In this document: one piece after another, positions 47,419 through 57,053 of the stretch
How positions within the stretch are numbered: position 1 is the first letter of the stretch
How the letters are laid out: each line of letters begins with the position of its first letter
NCBI GenBank assembly: GCA_963702445.1
Contig: CAVPCZ010000009.1
Location: forward strand, 806,001-870,000
DNA: 64,000 bases
Source of the DNA: CAVPCZ01 sp963702445
GTDB lineage: Bacteria > Bacteroidota > Ignavibacteria > UBA10030 > UBA6906
Direction: 5' to 3'
Program-made: the position numbers and the translations under genes
The notes under the pieces: model-generated
Told to the model about the DNA's origin: nothing
The model's database searches: none
The model's input: the letters and a program-made list of their open reading frames with translations, nothing else

Positions 47419-49659
47419 ATGAAACGCCGTGCCTTTCTCAAAACACCCGCAGTCACACTCCTGCTGCCCGCTGCGGGTACACTTGCAGCCGTGGATCGTT
47501 TGACTGCCGCTGAACCGGATGTCCAGGCGGCCCAATCCGCCGCCGGCAAATTCACCCAGCGGGTTCACCAGGACTTCAACACCTACCATCCCGGCATTGA
47601 GTACTTCTTCCTGGGGAACGGCGACATCCAGGCTGTTGTGCAGTATTGTCCCGACCGCTCCGGGGATCTTCCCCCCTCGTATCTCGGTCTGACGTTGATG
47701 GATGCGGAACACTTCTCCCGGAAGTGGAGCACCTATCTCTTCCATCCCGAACGGGGATACGAACGATCGATGCTGGATGTCCGGGTGGACGGCAAGGGCC
47801 ACAGCGCGACACCCCAGACGGTCACGGGTGTCCGCTGGAAGCTGGTGGATGCGGTTCCCGTCGTCTCGCTCACCTGGAAGGCAGGCGCGGTCGACGTCGA
47901 GGAGGAGTTCTACGTCCCGCCCGAAGGGGGCACGTTGATCCGCCATGTGCGCGTGCGCAACACCGGCAGTGCCGCTGCGGAACTCAAACTCTTCCTCCAG
48001 CTTGTTCCGAATTTTGCGCTCTTCGACGAGATCGGGACTGATCCGAAAGGGAAGTTCGTCTTTGGCCGCGGGTATACCGAGGTCACACTGCGCTGCCTGG
48101 ATGGCGACGTCAGCACCGCCGGCAGATATGACCTGAACGTCGGGTTGGGATCCTGTGCTCCGGGTGCAGAGCGCTCCGCGCGGTTTGTCTACACGATCCG
48201 TCAGGGCACCAAGGCCCCGAAGGCCGGCGAGATGGAACGTGTCTGGCGGGATACCGTGGCATTCTGGGCGCCCAAGCCCGTGCTGAAGACCGGGAACGAA
48301 ATACTCGACCGTCTCTACATGCTGGCGCGGACAGGGTTGAAATCGCAGCTCGCTCACAGCGGAAAACGCGACAGCGGGTACTGGATGTACAACATGGAAT
48401 GGGTCCGGGATGATGTGATGATGCTGCAGGCGATGGCCATGGCGGGGCTCCACGATGAGGCGAAATCCATCCTCCTGAAGATTTTCCGGAAAAGTGTCGG
48501 GCCTGACGGATGCCTGATCGAATCCAGCCGCTGGTCGGGGCCGGACTACACGGAGCTGGACCAGAACGGGCAGCTGGTGTATGCGGCGTGGCTCTACCTC
48601 TGCTGGACCGGTGATCTTGCACTCATCAAGGAATACTGGGAAAAGATCCGGCTGGCCGGGGAGTTTCCTCTGCAGGAGGTGTTCCGGAATCCCCGCGCGA
48701 AGTTGCTCCGGAACAAGCGGGAGTTCTGGGAGCGGAGCGACCGGGATGGCGTGGAGGACGGTTTTGAGCTGCTGTACAACTTCTGGGTGTGCCTGGGGCT
48801 TGAGAAGGGGAGTGAAGTTGCGCGGCGGGTGGGTGATGCAAAGACCGCCAAACGCTGGGCGGCCGTTGCGGCCGAGATGAAGAACGTGATTCTGAACGAC
48901 CCCACATTCAAGTTCATCGAAGAGGGGCACTTCATCAAACGGCGGACGCTTGACGGCCGCTGGCAGCGGTACTTCATTCCGCCCAACCGGGCAACGATGC
49001 CTCCGGGTTCCCCGATGGCGCTGGAAGAGAAGCCGGAGAGCGAACCGGATTCATCCAACGTCTATCCGATCATCTACGGATTTGTCGATCCCCGTGGCGA
49101 GGTTTCACAGAAGACCCTTCTGTCGATGGACCAGCTCTGGAACCAGCGGTGGACCACCGGAGGATACTCCCGGTACAACACTTCCAGCGAGCCGGATCCG
49201 CCCGCTCCCTGGCCGATTGCGTCGCTGCTCATCGCGCGCGCGGCGGTCGAGGCGGGCGAGGATGCCCGTGTCTGGAAATCCCTGAACTGGGTTGCCTCCA
49301 CTCACGGCGGACTTTCCGGCGGCTGGTTCGAACGGTACGGTCCGAGCATTACGCCCCCGGCCCCTCCGGTGAGTGTGGTGGGATGGGCGTGGGCGGAGAT
49401 TATTCTGCTGATGGTGCATCACATCATGGGGTTCCGTCCCGAACTCGACGGTCTGACCGTCCGGCCGCGGCTTATCACCGGTGCGGAAAAGGTCTCCACA
49501 CGCTTCACGATTCGCGGTGCAACGGTGGATGTGGAGATCCGGCGCGGGAGCGCGCCGAAGGCCGTTGTCGACGGCAAGGTGGTTCCGGTCACCAACGGCA
49601 CCCTGAGTATTCCGTACCCGAAGAAGGGGAGTATCATGCGCATCACCATGGACGTGTGA
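47419..49659 (+). CDS. Exported (alpha/alpha)6 glycosidase-like protein with beta-sandwich N-domain
   Basis: Intact, 746 residues. The N-terminus MKRRAFLKTPAVTLLLPAAGTLA is a twin-arginine-type signal. Residues about 50-280 are beta-rich (GIEYFFLGNGDIQAVVQYC, VDVEEEFYVPPEGGTLIRHV), followed by the helical barrel (SGYWMYNMEWVRDDVMML at about 315, ESSRWSGPDYTELDQNG at about 370, GGWFERYGPS, VSVVGWAWAEIILLMVHH) and a final beta cap. Asp in WVRDD and Glu in DYTELDQNG are catalytic candidates. It resembles GH65/GH15-clan architecture without a firm family. The gene ends 4 bp before the class V aminotransferase, so these two are surely co-transcribed. Confidence 0.7.
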   Translation: MKRRAFLKTPAVTLLLPAAGTLAAVDRLTAAEPDVQAAQSAAGKFTQRVHQDFNTYHPGIEYFFLGNGDIQAVVQYCPDRSGDLPPSYLGLTLMDAEHFSRKWSTYLFHPERGYERSMLDVRVDGKGHSATPQTVTGVRWKLVDAVPVVSLTWKAGAVDVEEEFYVPPEGGTLIRHVRVRNTGSAAAELKLFLQLVPNFALFDEIGTDPKGKFVFGRGYTEVTLRCLDGDVSTAGRYDLNVGLGSCAPGAERSARFVYTIRQGTKAPKAGEMERVWRDTVAFWAPKPVLKTGNEILDRLYMLARTGLKSQLAHSGKRDSGYWMYNMEWVRDDVMMLQAMAMAGLHDEAKSILLKIFRKSVGPDGCLIESSRWSGPDYTELDQNGQLVYAAWLYLCWTGDLALIKEYWEKIRLAGEFPLQEVFRNPRAKLLRNKREFWERSDRDGVEDGFELLYNFWVCLGLEKGSEVARRVGDAKTAKRWAAVAAEMKNVILNDPTFKFIEEGHFIKRRTLDGRWQRYFIPPNRATMPPGSPMALEEKPESEPDSSNVYPIIYGFVDPRGEVSQKTLLSMDQLWNQRWTTGGYSRYNTSSEPDPPAPWPIASLLIARAAVEAGEDARVWKSLNWVASTHGGLSGGWFERYGPSITPPAPPVSVVGWAWAEIILLMVHHIMGFRPELDGLTVRPRLITGAEKVSTRFTIRGATVDVEIRRGSAPKAVVDGKVVPVTNGTLSIPYPKKGSIMRITMDV

Positions 49660-49663
49660 GAGG

Positions 49664-50974
49664 ATGAAGAGAATGAAACGCTCGGAATTCCTGAGTGCCT
49701 GGATGGCTGTCGGTGCAGGGAGCATGTTGCTGCCGTTTCCGGCGGTTGCGGCGGAAGCCCACGGTCCGGCCGCCGGGCCCACAGCCCTCCGGCCCCCGGC
49801 GGTCTGGCCGCCGGTTGACCCGACGGACGAGTCCTTCTGGACCTTTCTGCGCGGACAGTTCCCCCTGGCGGAGGACCGGGCCTATTTGAACACCGGTGGA
49901 CTCGGAGCTTCTCCTTACGCCGTGATCGATGCCGTGAAGGCCAAGATGGATGAACTGGAACTCGTCTGTGAAACCGGCCACACCGAAGAGATCTGGAAAG
50001 AGACCAAAGGAGCCGCGGCCCGGTTGCTGGGGTGCGACGCCGGCGAGATCGCGTTTGTGCGGAATACCACAGAGGGGATCAATATCGTCGCGCAGGGGTT
50101 GCCCTTCAAGAGCGGCGACGAAGTGATTCTGACGACGCATGAACATGTGGGGAACGCCCTCACCTGGCTCGCATTGACGAAGCAGAAAGGGATCGTGCTC
50201 AGGCTGTTCGAGCCGTCGACCGTTTCGCAGGCGGAGAACCTGGACCGGATCGCCGGGCTCATCAACAAGCGCACGCGTTTGATCAGTGTGCCCCATGCGG
50301 TAACCACGACCGGCTTGTTACTCCCCGTGAAGGAGATTGCCGCCCTGGCGCGGACCAAAGGCATCTGGTCGTTTGTGGACGGGGCACAGACCGCCGGGAT
50401 GCTGCCGTTCAGCCTGCACGACATCGGGTGCGACGCGTATGCGACAAGCGGACACAAATGGCTGATGGGTCCGAAGGAGACGGGACTCCTCTACGTGCGG
50501 CAATCGATGCTCGATACGGTCAGGCCCCTGTTTGTCGGTGCGTATTCCGATGGCGGATTCGATTTTCTGAAGGGGACGGTGGCGTTTCATCCCACCGCAC
50601 AACGGTACGAGTACGGGACGGTGAATATTCCCCTTCGCGCGGGCCTGAAGGCGGCATTTTCCTTCATTGAACGGATCGGGATCGCGAATGTGTGGAAGCG
50701 GGACCGCGCGCTCTCGGACCGGTTGTACGAAGGACTGGCGGCCATTCCACGCGTCACGGTGCTCTCGCCCGAGGATCCTTCGATGCGTTCGGCGATGGTC
50801 ACGTTCATGCACAAAGGACGGGCGCATCTCGATCTCCAGGAACATCTGAACACCTTCAATCTCCGCACCCGGAGCGTGACCGAAGGTGGGCTTGCCGCGC
50901 TGCGCATTTCGACGCATGTGTACAATTCGTTCGCTGAAGTGGAACGGGTGCTTGAAGGTGTACGAACAGCCTGA
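49664..50974 (+). CDS. Class V aminotransferase-fold PLP enzyme with N-terminal export signal
   Basis: 436 residues. The PLP-binding Lys265 is in TSGHKWLMGPKETG, and Asp239 in SFVDGAQTAGM contacts the pyridine ring; NTGGLGASP and VRNTTEGINIV bind phosphate. It is closest to isopenicillin-N-epimerase/EgtE/cysteine-desulfurase-like members. Unusually, the first 31 residues (KRSEFLSAWMAVGAGSMLLPFPAVAAEA) are a signal peptide with a Tat-like character, although the motif has a single Arg after Lys. PLP enzymes are normally cytoplasmic; a folded holoenzyme could only leave via Tat. It lies 4 bp after an exported glycosidase gene. The substrate is unknown. Confidence 0.82.
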   Translation: MKRMKRSEFLSAWMAVGAGSMLLPFPAVAAEAHGPAAGPTALRPPAVWPPVDPTDESFWTFLRGQFPLAEDRAYLNTGGLGASPYAVIDAVKAKMDELELVCETGHTEEIWKETKGAAARLLGCDAGEIAFVRNTTEGINIVAQGLPFKSGDEVILTTHEHVGNALTWLALTKQKGIVLRLFEPSTVSQAENLDRIAGLINKRTRLISVPHAVTTTGLLLPVKEIAALARTKGIWSFVDGAQTAGMLPFSLHDIGCDAYATSGHKWLMGPKETGLLYVRQSMLDTVRPLFVGAYSDGGFDFLKGTVAFHPTAQRYEYGTVNIPLRAGLKAAFSFIERIGIANVWKRDRALSDRLYEGLAAIPRVTVLSPEDPSMRSAMVTFMHKGRAHLDLQEHLNTFNLRTRSVTEGGLAALRISTHVYNSFAEVERVLEGVRTA

Positions 50975-50994
50975 CCATCATCCCCTGGAGCCCG

Positions 50995-52917
50995 ATGAAA
51001 TCCGTTAACATATACGACTACCTGGTCATTGCCGGCTATTTTGTCTTTATGCTCGGCATCGGCATCTATTTCACGCGGATAAACAAGAGCGGGAAGGAGT
51101 ACTTTGCCGGGGGCAACATGATCCCCTGGTGGGTATCGGGTATGACGCTGTACATGGCGAACTTCAGCGCGTGGTCGTTTACGGCCGCCGCCGGGACCAC
51201 GTACACCGAGGGGTCGTTTATGTTGATCAACTTCTCCCTGGGGATTCTTTCGTATTTCCTGGGATCACTGTTGACGGGGGCGCGCTGGCGGCGCACGCGT
51301 TCGTTGTCACCGGTCGAATACACGTACACGCGGTACAATGTGACGACGCAGCAATTCCTGAGCTGGGTCATCGGCATCAATTTCACGCTCTCGGCGGGTG
51401 TCCAGCTCGCGTCCACAAGCAAGCTGCTGGCTCCGGTGATGGGCGTGGATATCCTCACGGTCACCCTCGTGACGGGTGTGGTCATTCTCTCCTACACGTT
51501 CCTCGGCGGCATCTGGGCCGTATCGATCACCGACGTCGTGCAGGGAGTGATCCTGATCTGTACCGCGGCCATTATTGTGCCCCTCAGCATGAATCTTGTC
51601 GGGGGACCGGCCAAAATGATCGAGGCTCTCCCGCCGCTGTACTGGGACCATGTGGTCAACGGCGTCAGGTATGACGAATGGTGGCTCCTCTCGATGCTCC
51701 TGATCTCCACGCTCGGGTTTGCCGGGGGAGCGGGGCAGCGGTTCTATTCGGTGAAAGATGAAGCGTCCGCCCGGAAAGTCGGGTTCGCCGCCGCCGGCCT
51801 GTGTGTGCTCGGCCCTGCGATGTTCGGGATACCCCCGCTTGTGGCCCGGATGATCTGGCCGGACCTCTCGCAGGTGGAGTTCTTCAAACCGTATATCGGC
51901 AACAACCCGCAGGACCTGGTCTATATCGGCCTGGCGATGCATTTGTTGCCCAACGGGTTGATCGGCGTGTTTGTGGCGGCGATGCTTGCGGCGACCATGA
52001 GCACGTTGAGCTCGGTTTATAATATGGTCTCTTCCATCTTCGCCCGGGACATGTATCAGGGTCTCTTCCGGCGTTCGACGAAGGACGATGAGCTTCTGAA
52101 GATCGGCCGCATCGCATCGGTCTGTATCGGCATTCTTGTGACAATCCTTGCCCTGATATTTATCAACAGCAAACTCGGCATATTCAACATCATGGTGGCC
52201 TTCTTCACCCTGTTCAATATTCCGGTGAGCGTCCCCATGACATTCGGTTTGATCTTCCGCCGGATCCCCCCATGGTCTGCCGCCGCCGGCATCACCTGGG
52301 GATTGCTGGCCGGGATTGCGGTGCGGTTTCTGTTCGGATGGGACATCGGGCCGCAGGTGTTCTATTCCTTCATGATGACGTTTGTCATTTTTGCGACTTC
52401 CCGGTGGATCGGGGATCTCCACACCAAGAACCGTGCTGCAACTGCGGCAATCGGCACGGCCGTGGCGGTGTTGACCGCGGTGCTGTTTGCCCTCACGGCT
52501 CCCGCGACGACCCCGGCCTGGGCCGTCACGGTGGGATGGGTGGTCGCCGCGGCGTTCGGTGTCACGTTCTATCTGTTTGCCGGGTTGTTCACGCGTGAAA
52601 ATGCAGACGAACGCCGGAGGATTGATACGTTCTTCAAGAAACTGGACACACCCGTGGATGTCCAGAAGGAAGTGTACGGGGCGGGAGTCAAGCAGGTCTC
52701 GGTATTCCCCCTCGTGGGTGCGACGATGATCGTCATGGCGTCACTCCTGAGCCTGGTGTTTTTCACCGACATGAAGGGGGGGGAGTTCGTGCTGGGCGTG
52801 CTCATCGCGATGATGCTCGTGTTTGGTGTGCTGATGTGGTATTTCGGGAAGAAGTCGGAGGTTCGCGCAGCCCGTGCGAATGAGGCTGCCCAGGCGGCTA
52901 CCCGGACTCTCCAGTGA
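50995..52917 (+). CDS. Sodium/solute symporter (SSS family), first of a tandem pair
   Basis: 640 residues with 14-15 helices. It begins NIYDYLVIAGYFVFMLGIGIYF and has the SSS core: YFAGGNMIPWWVSGMTLYMANFSAWSF, GGIWAVSITDVVQG, and FVAAMLAATMSTLSSVYNMVSSIFARDMY near helix 9 (Ser/Thr sodium-site residues in TMSTLSS). A charged cytoplasmic segment (NADERRRIDTFFKKLDTP) precedes the last two helices, an extension seen in SGLT-like sugar and uronate carriers. It starts 20 bp after the aminotransferase gene. The likely cargo is a monosaccharide or uronic acid released by nearby enzymes. Confidence 0.9.
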   Translation: MKSVNIYDYLVIAGYFVFMLGIGIYFTRINKSGKEYFAGGNMIPWWVSGMTLYMANFSAWSFTAAAGTTYTEGSFMLINFSLGILSYFLGSLLTGARWRRTRSLSPVEYTYTRYNVTTQQFLSWVIGINFTLSAGVQLASTSKLLAPVMGVDILTVTLVTGVVILSYTFLGGIWAVSITDVVQGVILICTAAIIVPLSMNLVGGPAKMIEALPPLYWDHVVNGVRYDEWWLLSMLLISTLGFAGGAGQRFYSVKDEASARKVGFAAAGLCVLGPAMFGIPPLVARMIWPDLSQVEFFKPYIGNNPQDLVYIGLAMHLLPNGLIGVFVAAMLAATMSTLSSVYNMVSSIFARDMYQGLFRRSTKDDELLKIGRIASVCIGILVTILALIFINSKLGIFNIMVAFFTLFNIPVSVPMTFGLIFRRIPPWSAAAGITWGLLAGIAVRFLFGWDIGPQVFYSFMMTFVIFATSRWIGDLHTKNRAATAAIGTAVAVLTAVLFALTAPATTPAWAVTVGWVVAAAFGVTFYLFAGLFTRENADERRRIDTFFKKLDTPVDVQKEVYGAGVKQVSVFPLVGATMIVMASLLSLVFFTDMKGGEFVLGVLIAMMLVFGVLMWYFGKKSEVRAARANEAAQAATRTLQ

Positions 52918-52986
52918 GCTGCCGCCCGGGCTCTCCGGTGGGCTTAGCGGAGCAACGGATTGTAACATCAACAGAAGGATAAGTGT

Positions 52987-54906
52987 ATGAAGGCGGTCAA
53001 CATATACGACTATCTCGTGATCGGTGCGTATTTCCTGTTCATGCTCGGCATCGGGCTCTATTTCATGAAGATCAACAAGGGGGCGAAAGAGTACTTTGCC
53101 GGCGGCAGCATGATCCCCTGGTGGGTGTCGGGCATGACGCTCTACATGGCGAACTTCAGCGCCTGGACATTCACCGGGGCGGCGGGCTTTGCCTACACCA
53201 CAGGGTGGTTCGCCATCTGCTATTTCGGGACATGGTCCCTTGCCTACTACTTCGGGTCGCAGATGACGGCCTCCCGCTGGCGGCGAACACGTTCCATCTC
53301 GCCGGTGGAATACACGTATACCCGCTTCAACGTCACCACGCAGCAGTTCCTGGGATGGGTGATCATGCTGAACTTCACGCTCTCGGGCGGTGTCCAGCTG
53401 GCCTCCACGTGCAAGCTCCTCGCGCCGGTGATGGGTCTGGATATCACGATGGTCACGATCGTGACCGGTGTGGTCATTCTTCTCTACACATTCCTGGGAG
53501 GGATCTGGGCGGTGTCCATCACGGATGTGGTCCAGGGTGTGATCCTGCTGAGCATTACTTTCGTTGTCATGCCGCTTGCGCTGGGGCTGGTCGGCGGTTT
53601 TGGGAATCTGGTGGATGCACTTCCTGCCATTTCCTTCGAACATACATACAACGGCGTGCACTACACCGAGCACTGGCTGGTGTCGATCTTCGTTATTATG
53701 TTTCTCGGCACGGCGGCGGGTGCCGCCCAGCGGTTCTACAGCGTCAAGGATGAACGCGATGCAAAAAGGGTGGGGAAAATGGCCGGAATTCTCTTCCTTA
53801 CGGTTCCTTTCGTGTTCGGCATACCGCCCCTCGTGGCGAGCGTGATCTGGCCGGATCTGTCGCAGGTGGAGTTCTTCAAACCGTATATGGAAAGCAACCC
53901 GCAGGATCTCGTGTTCATCGCCCTCTGCCTGAAGCTTCTGCCGAACGGATTGATCGGTGTCTTCCTGGCCGCGATGCTGGCCGCGACCATGAGCACACTG
54001 AGTTCGGTGTATAATCTGGTCTCGTCGATCTTCTCGCGCGACATGTATCAGGGCCTGATCAGGCCGGACGTCACCGACCGGGAGCTGCTGACCGTGGGCC
54101 GGATCACCTCGGTGGTCGTGGGACTTATTGTCGCCAGCCTGGGTGTGTGGTTTGTGAACAGCCAGCTCGGCATTTTCAACCTGATGCAGGCCTTCTTCAC
54201 CCTGTTGAATATCCCGGTCGTTGTTCCGACGGCATTCGGACTGCTCTTCCGCAGGCTTCCGAAGTGGTCGGCCGTGGCCTCCATCGTGTGGGGCCTGATC
54301 GTGGGAGTTACGGTGCGATATGCCCTGAATTGGGATATCGGTCCCCAGGTTTACCTGAGCTTTGTCGCCTCGTTCGGGATATTTGTCTCCTCGTACTGGC
54401 TCGGGAAAGTCTATATCGGGAAGAAGGGCCTGCTCGGCGTACTGGTGGTCGTTGTGGCCGCAGCTTTCGCTTCGGTGTTCCTCGCCACCCTTCCGGCGGA
54501 AGCGGAAACGTGGCAGCGGATCATCGCGGGCATCAGCGCCGCGGTGCTGGGGTCAAGCCTGTATCTTTTTGCGCACCTCTTTGCCTCGGAAACCGCGGAA
54601 GAACGCGCGGCGGTGGAGGAGTTTTTCAAGAAGCTGGATACGCCGATTGACGTCGCCCGTGAGGTGTTCGGTGCGGGGAGAAAGCAGATATCAACCTTTC
54701 CGCTGGTGGGAGGGACGACGGTCATCATGGGCCTCCTGATGAGTCTCATCTTCTTCACGGACGTCGCGGAGGAGGAGCTGGGAGTGCTCGGGGCGATTGT
54801 CGCGGTCATGATTCTGTTCGGCATTCTGATGTGGTATTTCGGAAAGAAATCCGAAATCCGGAGCGCGGCGCAGTACACACAGAAGGGGGACGGGAAAGCG
54901 CAATGA
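52987..54906 (+). CDS. Sodium/solute symporter (SSS family), second of a tandem pair
   Basis: 639 residues, closely similar to the preceding gene through its whole length (NIYDYLVIGAYFLFMLGIGLYF, YFAGGSMIPWWVSGMTLYMANFSAWTF, AAMLAATMSTLSSVYNLVSSIFSRDMY). It differs in the substrate-facing start of helix 2 (TGAAGFAYTTGWF against TAAAGTTYTEGSF) and in the last helices. This is a tandem duplication followed by divergence, perhaps for two related sugars. A ribosome site (AGAAGGA) precedes the start. The stop overlaps the LarA-family gene by 4 bp (ATGA). Confidence 0.9.
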   Translation: MKAVNIYDYLVIGAYFLFMLGIGLYFMKINKGAKEYFAGGSMIPWWVSGMTLYMANFSAWTFTGAAGFAYTTGWFAICYFGTWSLAYYFGSQMTASRWRRTRSISPVEYTYTRFNVTTQQFLGWVIMLNFTLSGGVQLASTCKLLAPVMGLDITMVTIVTGVVILLYTFLGGIWAVSITDVVQGVILLSITFVVMPLALGLVGGFGNLVDALPAISFEHTYNGVHYTEHWLVSIFVIMFLGTAAGAAQRFYSVKDERDAKRVGKMAGILFLTVPFVFGIPPLVASVIWPDLSQVEFFKPYMESNPQDLVFIALCLKLLPNGLIGVFLAAMLAATMSTLSSVYNLVSSIFSRDMYQGLIRPDVTDRELLTVGRITSVVVGLIVASLGVWFVNSQLGIFNLMQAFFTLLNIPVVVPTAFGLLFRRLPKWSAVASIVWGLIVGVTVRYALNWDIGPQVYLSFVASFGIFVSSYWLGKVYIGKKGLLGVLVVVVAAAFASVFLATLPAEAETWQRIIAGISAAVLGSSLYLFAHLFASETAEERAAVEEFFKKLDTPIDVAREVFGAGRKQISTFPLVGGTTVIMGLLMSLIFFTDVAEEELGVLGAIVAVMILFGILMWYFGKKSEIRSAAQYTQKGDGKAQ

Positions 54907-56203
54907 AGGTACATCTGGAGTACGGTAAGCAGGGTTTGGAGGTGGATCTGCCCGACCGGAATATGGTCGGCGTGCTGTCCATGGGCGGGGCGGCCGAGAT
55001 TGCGGATCCTGCCGGTGAAGTTCAGCGCGCTCTGGATCATCCGATGGGCACGCCGGCGCTGGGCGTGCTCGCCCGGGGGGCTTCGTCAGCCTGCATCGTA
55101 CTCTGCGATATCACGCGTCCCGTTCCCAATGCGCTCCTGCTTCCTCCGATGCTCGCCGCGCTGGAAGGGGCCGGTGTGCCCCGGGAGGCGATTACGCTTG
55201 CTGGTGGCCACCGGACTGCATCGCCCCAGCTCCACCGACGAACTCCGCACGATGATCGGGGAGGAGATTCTCCAAACCTACCGTGTGGTCAATCACCGCG
55301 CGCGCGAGATGGGGGAGCAGCGGTTTCTTGGCCGCACACATCGCGGAACCCCGGTCTACATCGACCGGGCCTACTGCGACGCGGATCTCAAGATCACCAC
55401 CGGATTCATCGAGCCTCATCTGATGGCGGGTTTTTCGGGGGGGCGGAAACTGATTGCCCCCGGGTGTGCCGGTGAAGAGACCATCAAGGCCCTGCACAGT
55501 CCGCAGTTCATCGAACACCCCTCCTGCCGCGAGGGGGTGATCGATGGGAACCCGCTGCATGAAGAATTGCTGGAGATCGCCGGGCGGGCGGGGCATGACT
55601 TCATGTTGAACGTGGCGCTGGATGCCGGGCGCAGGATCACGGGTGTTTTTGCCGGTGAACCCGTCGCGGCACACGCAGCCGGAGTACGAGCATGTGCGCC
55701 GTGCCGTGGGCGCGTCGCTCCGTGCACCGGCGGACATCGTCGTCACGTCAGGTGCCGGGTATCCGCTGGATCTGACGCTCTACCAGGCCGTCAAGGGAAT
55801 GACCGCCGCCATGCCGGTGGTGAAAAAGGGGGGAATGCTGGTGATCGCCGCGGAATGTGCGGAGGGGTTGGGAAGTCCGGAGTTTTCGGAGATGGCCACG
55901 CAGTATCCGAATGCGGAGGCGTTTATGGCCACGGTGATGGAGGGGCCGGTGCGGATCGATCAGTGGCAGCTGGAGGAATGCGCCAAAGTGGTGCGGGACC
56001 ACGATGTGGTGGTGGTGGCAGGCGGCATACCGGAGGAAGAACGCCGGCGGTTATTTCTCCGGTCGGCGGACACCGTTGAAGATGCCGTACGGGAGGGGCT
56101 GACCCGCTACGGGTCCGGGGCGACTATCGCCGTCATTCCGAAAGGTCCCTATACGCTTGTGTCCGTGGATCCCGTCTCCGTGCACCCTGCCGCCCCCTTG
56201 TAA
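54903..56203 (+). CDS. LarA-family (nickel-pincer) hydroxy-acid racemase/epimerase homologue, two frameshifts
   Basis: About 432 residues, as in lactate racemase LarA. Signatures: CDITRPVPNALLLPPML, LLVATGLHRPSSTDEL, TPVYIDRAYCDADLKI, GFIEPHLMAGFSGGRKLIAPG (active-site His and the Lys that binds the nickel-pincer cofactor in LarA), GVIDGNPLHEELLEIA and SGAGYPLDLTLYQAVKGM. Shifts, each +1, fall near 55195 and 55665. Known LarA homologues epimerise lactate, malate, aryl-lactates or sugar acids such as gluconate. Among symporters, a lyase and an IclR regulator, a C2 epimerase of an aldonate or uronate-derived acid is the likely role. No larB/C/E cofactor genes are in the window. Confidence 0.82.
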
Positions 56204-56228
56204 TTCGCGGTGCGATGTCGTATCTTTG
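56198..56228 (+). promoter_or_regulatory. Bacteroidota-type promoter for the IclR gene
   Basis: TTG (56198-56200), 20 nt, then TATCTTTG (56221-56228) fits the Bacteroidota vegetative consensus (-33 TTG, -7 TAnnTTTG). It overlaps the end of the LarA-family gene and gives a leader of about 35 nt to the ATG at 56270. Confidence 0.5.
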
Positions 56229-56269
56229 CACTAATTAAACGTCATTTTACTTACGAAACAGCACAGGCC

Positions 56270-57053
56270 ATGGTACACGAGTATACCGTTCCCGCTGTTC
56301 ACCGGACGGTCCAGGTGCTGGAGATTCTGGCAGGTTCGCATACCGGCCTTTCGCTTGCCGATCTGTCCCGCCAGACAGCGATTCCCAAAAGCTCCCTGTT
56401 CCGCATCCTGCTGACCCTCGAGCGTTCATCGATCGTGCAGCTGGACCGGACACGCAGCGTGTACAATCTGGGAATGAAGCTGGTCGATTGGGGGAACCGT
56501 GCGCTGGACAAGCTTGATCTGAAGACCGTCACCCATCCCCACCTCCTCCAGCTTGCACACGAGACGAAGGAAAGCTACTACGTCGCCATTCTGGACGAAT
56601 ACGAAGTGATCATCATCGATCGTGCCGACACACCGGAAATCTGGCGGATGGTGGCGCGTCTGGGGCAGCGCTCTCCGCTCCATGCAACGGCATCGGGACA
56701 GGTGCTGATGGCCGAGGCGGGCGACGAATTCCTGAATACCGTCATGTCCCGCAGAGGACTGAAACGGTTCACCCCGCGCACCATCACCAGCCTTGCGCGT
56801 TTGAAGGTCCGGCTCAAACAGGTGAGGAAGGAAGGGTTTGTGGTCGCTGATGCGGAGTACAAACCCGACCTCTGCGTCATCGCCGTGCCCATCCGGGATC
56901 ATCACGGAAAAGCACATGCGGCGCTCATGACGGGCATACAGTCGGAACGTGTCCGCCGGAACAAGAACCTTCTCGGCGGACATTGTCCAGATTCTCAAGC
57001 GCGAAGCGCTGGTGATCTCGCGCGAAATCGGCTATCAGGGACCCGCCGTATGA
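56270..57053 (+). CDS. IclR-family transcriptional regulator, one frameshift
   Basis: About 260 residues. N-terminal winged helix (VHRTVQVLEILAGSHTGLSLADLSRQ, then IPKSSLFRILLTLERS as recognition helix), then the C-terminal ligand domain (RLGQRSPLHATASGQVLMA, GFVVADAEYKPDLCVIAVPIRD). The start at 56270 gives the usual IclR length. A +1 shift at about 56975 (GG for G) is needed to reach ADIVQILKREALVISREIGY and the stop at 57051-57053, which overlaps the next start by 4 bp. IclR proteins sense aromatic or sugar-acid intermediates and control adjacent catabolic operons. It is the only DNA-binding regulator in the window. Confidence 0.9.
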
